Source: a virus
IMG/VR virus record: IMGVR_UViG_3300034066_000828
Location: 1 to 38,494 of that record
DNA length: 38,494 nt
Strand: one strand, 5' to 3'
The position numbers were made by a program, and so were the translations under genes. Every line of letters begins with the position of its first letter. Positions within the stretch are counted from its first letter, which is position 1. Shown one piece after another: positions 35,701-38,494 of this stretch. The notes below the pieces were generated by a model that worked only from the letters and a program-made list of their open reading frames with translations, did not search any database and was not told the origin of the DNA.

Positions 35701-38494
35701 ACATACTGCTGAATTTCTTCTGATTTGTATATTACAAAAGTATTATTGAATCTAACTCTCTTATAATATGGTAAATTTATATCTCTAGTTGAGGTATCAC
35801 TTTGGAATAATCCTGGATTTGTAGTTAATCCAATTGTGAATTCTCTTCTAGAAAGTTTAGAAGTTACATAATATTCACCATTAAATCCACTATTACCAAT
35901 ACCAGTAGTATTAAATCCAGATTTAATATTATTGATCTGAATCAATGATCCCACAGATAATTCATGTGGAATTTCAGTAGTAAGAGTTGCAATACCAACG
36001 GAATCCCAAATAGCATTAGATATAAATCTATAATTCCTTAATTCCGATGAATTATTTAAAATTACAGCATCAACACTATTATATTTTCCAATTTCTTCTT
36101 GTGTTGCACCAATAGTAGTATTAGATTCTTGAATTACAAATCCATCTCTAGGTGGTCTTGCAACAACTGCAGAATCTTTTGGTATTACATAACGAACTTT
36201 ATAAATCTTATCGGTTAATGATCTAGTATCAGACTTTCTAGTAATAAATGTTCTTGGAGTTGTTCTTCCCAGAGTCGTAGTTCCAAGACCAACAACACTA
36301 GAATATATTTGATTGTAACTAGATATTCCACTGACAGTAATATACCACTGCCCATTACCACTATCAAATTGAATTGGATGCCCAATATCTCCAGATTTTT
36401 TGTCAGATACTCTACTTTCAAATGTTAAAATACCACCCTTATTATTAACAATTACAGCATCTTCAGTAATTGTATCATTAAAAGTTTGTGCAAGTTTAAC
36501 TTGATTGGAATTAATTCCCGCAGTAATAGCATAATAAACTTGGTTATGATTTAATCCATCAGGAAGTTCACCATCACTACTATAAACTCTTAAAGATTCA
36601 CCCTGTATAAATTGGTGGGGTGCAGTTAAAGTAAAAGTATTAGAAGAAATACTATTAATACCAATATTTGTTCGGCCAACAATAGCTTCTTTATAAGAAG
36701 AACTTTCATAAATACCCCTTCCTTGGGTATTTGGCATTATAATTTTCGATGTTTTTGTTGTAGATTGTCCGTTTATATTAAGAAGAACTTTCAGTTCATC
36801 ATTTATTTTAGATCCAATTCTATATCCATCAACAACAGATAATGGGGGATTAGCTAAATCGGTTTCGTTGTAAAGATATAATCTTGTAGTGCTTCCAATA
36901 CCTACTGTTGCTTCTACGTCAATAGAAGTGTATTCAATGTTAATATCTTCACTCTGAATTTCTTGAGGAGGAATAATATGTGTTATAAATCCAGTATCGT
37001 CTCTTGGGAATGCTTCTTTTTTAAATCCCCTAGCGACAAGAGATTTTGCACCAAAGTTTGAGTTAGAGTTTGTAATAGAGTGGTCACCACCACTTTCCGC
37101 TAAGAAGTGATTTGCATATCCAATAGCAAATACAGAAACTAACTGTAAGAATGCATCGTTGGATGCCTTAATGTGGAAGTTTTCATATTCTGGTTTATAT
37201 ACCGCAGAAGAATTTGTATGAATATTCGATACTGCTGTTTTATCTTCGTATACACCAGAAGTAGAATTATATTTTAAAAATGCATTATCATCTTTTTGTA
37301 GACCAATGCCTGTAAATTGTGCCACAACCATGGACTTAAATCCATCGGCTTTATTACCATCAGCATGAAGACCACACATACCAAATACTGATCTAAGAGA
37401 ACAGTTAAAGATATATGGAGATGCAGAGGTAACAGTATCTACAACAATATTAAGAGTTGGAGTTCCACTAACAATTGTTGGTAGAGGATTAGCAGGAGCA
37501 GAAGATGTTTTATAAGTAATTCTAGTAGAACTTTCCGAAGTACTTACAACATATTGACCATTATAACCAGCAGTAGGAACACCCTCAATTCTAATTGGAG
37601 TATCTACATCCAATCCACCGATTGATTCTTCGATATCAACAGTGATTGTGGTTGAAGATACTACACCATCACCAGCTTTAATACTTGTAATACCAACATT
37701 TTGTCCTTTTGATCCAACAATTCTATATTCATCAATTTTTGTTTGAACATCAACTCCACTATTTGGAAAATCTGGACTTATCAATCTTCCACTGGAAGAT
37801 CCATATGTAAGAGCTATTTTATCATAATATAAATCTAAATCAGTCTTTGTGGTTTTATATGTAATATAATCATCATCAATAATTACTGGATTTACACCAT
37901 CAGCATATTCAAAACACGTAAGTTTGTGGTGAGAGAAATTTGGAACAAACTTAGTAGGACCATAATCTTTAAATACAACACTATTTGGGTCCGCATCAAA
38001 AAATGTAAATTGATAAAAATAGCAAGATCCAGTTACTCTAAAAATTGATGTTCTATCAATTGTAGAATCTTCTGGATTGGGAATAAATTTAGCACGGATT
38101 TTAGTTTTTCTAAGATCCATACCAACAATAGATGTACCACGAGGAATAATAATACCCCCATATACACTATTCATTTTATAAAGATCATTAGTATCATCAT
38201 TAATATTAAAGTTAGAATTTAAATTAAATTCTGGGAATTCATTAGATACTGCCCCACCTCTGGTTAACCAATTATTACCAGCTACTGGATTATCATGTAT
38301 AGGTATCCATCCTGGCCTATTATCAATTAAATGTTCTCCAGGATAAACGATAATTGTTGTTCTACCAAAGCGATCATTATCCAGACCTCTTTGATAAGAA
38401 AATCTTGCGGCTTCTATTAAGGCTCTTTGAATAGTTTTAAAGGGTCTGACCAGAGAATTACCTTGATTCTCAATACTGTCAGTTGAATCTATAC
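32736..38494 (-). CDS. Giant tail fibre with S74 chaperone, 5' end outside window
   Basis: The frame is open from the window edge to the stop at 32736, at least 1919 residues. ATG 38172-38174 is internal; the upstream part (SLVRPFKTIQRALIEAARFS, FGRTTIIVYPGEHLIDNRPG) reads as a beta-helix start known in cyanophage structural proteins. The C-terminus (about 33014 to the end) is an S74 intramolecular chaperone, beginning LSDERYKTNVKNI with the Ser-Asp pair used for self-cleavage, and ending in a coiled coil (LIEAIKEQQTQIEDLKKRLD). Between lie repeated modules of about 60 residues centred on YNG/FNGxY. It is a trimeric receptor-binding fibre in outline. Host range contacts lie in an undefined part. 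Confidence 0.92.
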   Translation of the reverse strand, partial: IDSTDSIENQGNSLVRPFKTIQRALIEAARFSYQRGLDNDRFGRTTIIVYPGEHLIDNRPGWIPIHDNPVAGNNWLTRGGAVSNEFPEFNLNSNFNINDDTNDLYKMNSVYGGIIIPRGTSIVGMDLRKTKIRAKFIPNPEDSTIDRTSIFRVTGSCYFYQFTFFDADPNSVVFKDYGPTKFVPNFSHHKLTCFEYADGVNPVIIDDDYITYKTTKTDLDLYYDKIALTYGSSSGRLISPDFPNSGVDVQTKIDEYRIVGSKGQNVGITSIKAGDGVVSSTTITVDIEESIGGLDVDTPIRIEGVPTAGYNGQYVVSTSESSTRITYKTSSAPANPLPTIVSGTPTLNIVVDTVTSASPYIFNCSLRSVFGMCGLHADGNKADGFKSMVVAQFTGIGLQKDDNAFLKYNSTSGVYEDKTAVSNIHTNSSAVYKPEYENFHIKASNDAFLQLVSVFAIGYANHFLAESGGDHSITNSNSNFGAKSLVARGFKKEAFPRDDTGFITHIIPPQEIQSEDINIEYTSIDVEATVGIGSTTRLYLYNETDLANPPLSVVDGYRIGSKINDELKVLLNINGQSTTKTSKIIMPNTQGRGIYESSSYKEAIVGRTNIGINSISSNTFTLTAPHQFIQGESLRVYSSDGELPDGLNHNQVYYAITAGINSNQVKLAQTFNDTITEDAVIVNNKGGILTFESRVSDKKSGDIGHPIQFDSGNGQWYITVSGISSYNQIYSSVVGLGTTTLGRTTPRTFITRKSDTRSLTDKIYKVRYVIPKDSAVVARPPRDGFVIQESNTTIGATQEEIGKYNSVDAVILNNSSELRNYRFISNAIWDSVGIATLTTEIPHELSVGSLIQINNIKSGFNTTGIGNSGFNGEYYVTSKLSRREFTIGLTTNPGLFQSDTSTRDINLPYYKRVRFNNTFVIYKSEEIQQYVPNTKDGVYHLTIVDSSNSPSVEPFTQLRFSQPVKNLYPQLDRDNINSDPDPTVSFALPSPLGLVEVNNPQNSITRESIVRSINDFAVGFGLTDIQSSSGLAHTLYTRIDHGLNRITRVGIVSAGENYGSGSGSIETLYNAKLVGFAGSTTGNYATANIKVDALGRITDVRVIDGGSAYGIGNTLSVVGVGTTLGHIVGVVSVTQINNDIGNVISISGLYDKVFGSYNNLYRITGINVGQTNQIQVVSSSEVIAQYPFTGSTPIAGVNTNGLSKINATLLNTVESYVTGNSLGITSFTYNNVTGIASVTTLQSHGFVNGTKFKVGGFNQSVYNGNFIASKIVGLNDFEFNIGIGTTSPISSGTAYIYIPGFAAQGGLLSVDNEANSSRLVAQYAGITTTLDVALVDPTINTLTVTNALDRNWQAGDYIIVNTEIMRISETVVINTAIDVFRGLFGTSKQSHPAGSVVKRVRFKPIEFRRNSILRASGHTFEYLGYGPGNYSTALPERQDRQFIDVERVLSQSVSDDGGTPIYNGLDDNGNTYTVNKVTNASTGQDLLTKAPIPTVRGEDITSNTQAVGFDVDSTDDLTVARGLKVEGGTESTIISEFNGPVIFTEKITSTSEDGILASSLFLQGESTTSRKYTVGIATPGLSGNAGDIVYKADPNGGVAVGWVYTLENSWQEFGPIKSVGTERYCGIFSGAFVGDGSGLDNVSDVWVFDGIGISTTRAVGMGTTSSVPSVALYVGGNAIFAGVTTIRTNQLTFDVPNGFLVNTGITTFNQQVNVNTLRTIGISTFQNDVIITTNPATTGDTAGNFLRFVQSDTSITSAYQYGGINWEGNDIGNNGVRGYIRGVAEGSTGQFAITFGTQQSGPSAPIEQLRIASDGNITASGEITALSDERYKTNVKNIDDPLAKVLQLRGVEYDRIDKEQHTIGLIAQEVEKVLPELVHENHEGVKSVAYQNMVAILIEAIKEQQTQIEDLKKRLDNL

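Noticed and set aside
38172-38174. ATG as the true start of the tail fibre
   Set aside because: The frame stays open to the window edge and the upstream residues read as a conserved structural-protein N-terminal region, so the real start is outside the window.
1-38494. tRNA genes, CRISPR arrays, insertion sequences
   Set aside because: I saw no cloverleaf with a GGTTCRA-type arm, no regularly spaced direct repeats and no transposase. A covariance-model search would be needed to exclude tRNA genes fully.

Overview
The window looks like part of the genome of a marine T4-like cyanophage (a myovirus of Synechococcus or Prochlorococcus). All credible genes lie on the minus strand, most overlap by 1 to 17 bases or abut, and many encode proteins of 40-100 residues. 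The late-promoter octamers (N)ATAAATA, the giant tail fibre with a C-terminal S74 chaperone, a T4 Rnl1-type RNA ligase, Pnkp-type kinase and phosphatase proteins, and several small proteins I recall from cyanophages all fit. No database search was possible, so family calls rest on motifs I can read and on memory.

Layout, from high to low coordinates (the direction of transcription). 38494-32736: C-terminal 1.9 kb-plus of a giant tail fibre, open at the window edge. 32728-27813: a nucleic-acid block with a 1056-residue nuclease-like/SF2 ATPase/adenine methyltransferase fusion, a truncated methyltransferase and a separate SF2 helicase, each of the two operons led by a terminator-promoter junction. 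27816-25191: small proteins and two oxygenase-like proteins. 25122-22373: RNA repair operon (RNA ligase, HNH endonuclease, polynucleotide kinase, 3'-phosphatase). 22370-20905: RlpA-like barrel protein, metallophosphoesterase, small proteins. 20908-16658: radical SAM enzyme, NodU-type carbamoyltransferase and two paralogous SGNH-hydrolase-like proteins. 16661-15660: small cyanophage-type proteins including an AbrB-like one. 15614-13336: two tail-collar-like proteins and two accessory proteins, from late promoters. 13318-12152: a tandem 2OG-Fe(II) oxygenase. 12093-11202: small genes with several promoters. 11132-8514: a more GC-rich operon of membrane and lipoproteins. 8474-6768: a possible inserted gene, a paralogue of the 11202 gene, and a zinc-protease-like protein. 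6690-2737: AT-rich block with two fucosyltransferase-like enzymes, small genes and a frame-split gene carrying a long inverted repeat. 2653-1: two operons of tiny, tightly coupled genes.

Three promoter classes are visible: sigma-70-like promoters with TTGACA boxes (5626-5654, 12116-12144), TATAAT-type boxes placed directly after terminators (790, 2679, 7760, 11156, 29064, 32692), and T4-type late octamers 20-35 bases before genes (2953, 3190, 4294, 14492, 15646). At 11156-11189 and 32692-32728 the loop of the terminator hairpin itself contains the -35 box of the next promoter.

The most unusual items are the 1056-residue fusion protein, which has the domain order of a single-chain (type ISP-like) restriction-modification enzyme; the frame-split gene at 2737-2930 with a 14-bp perfect inverted repeat; the radical SAM/carbamoyltransferase/SGNH cassette; and the split Pnkp repair operon.
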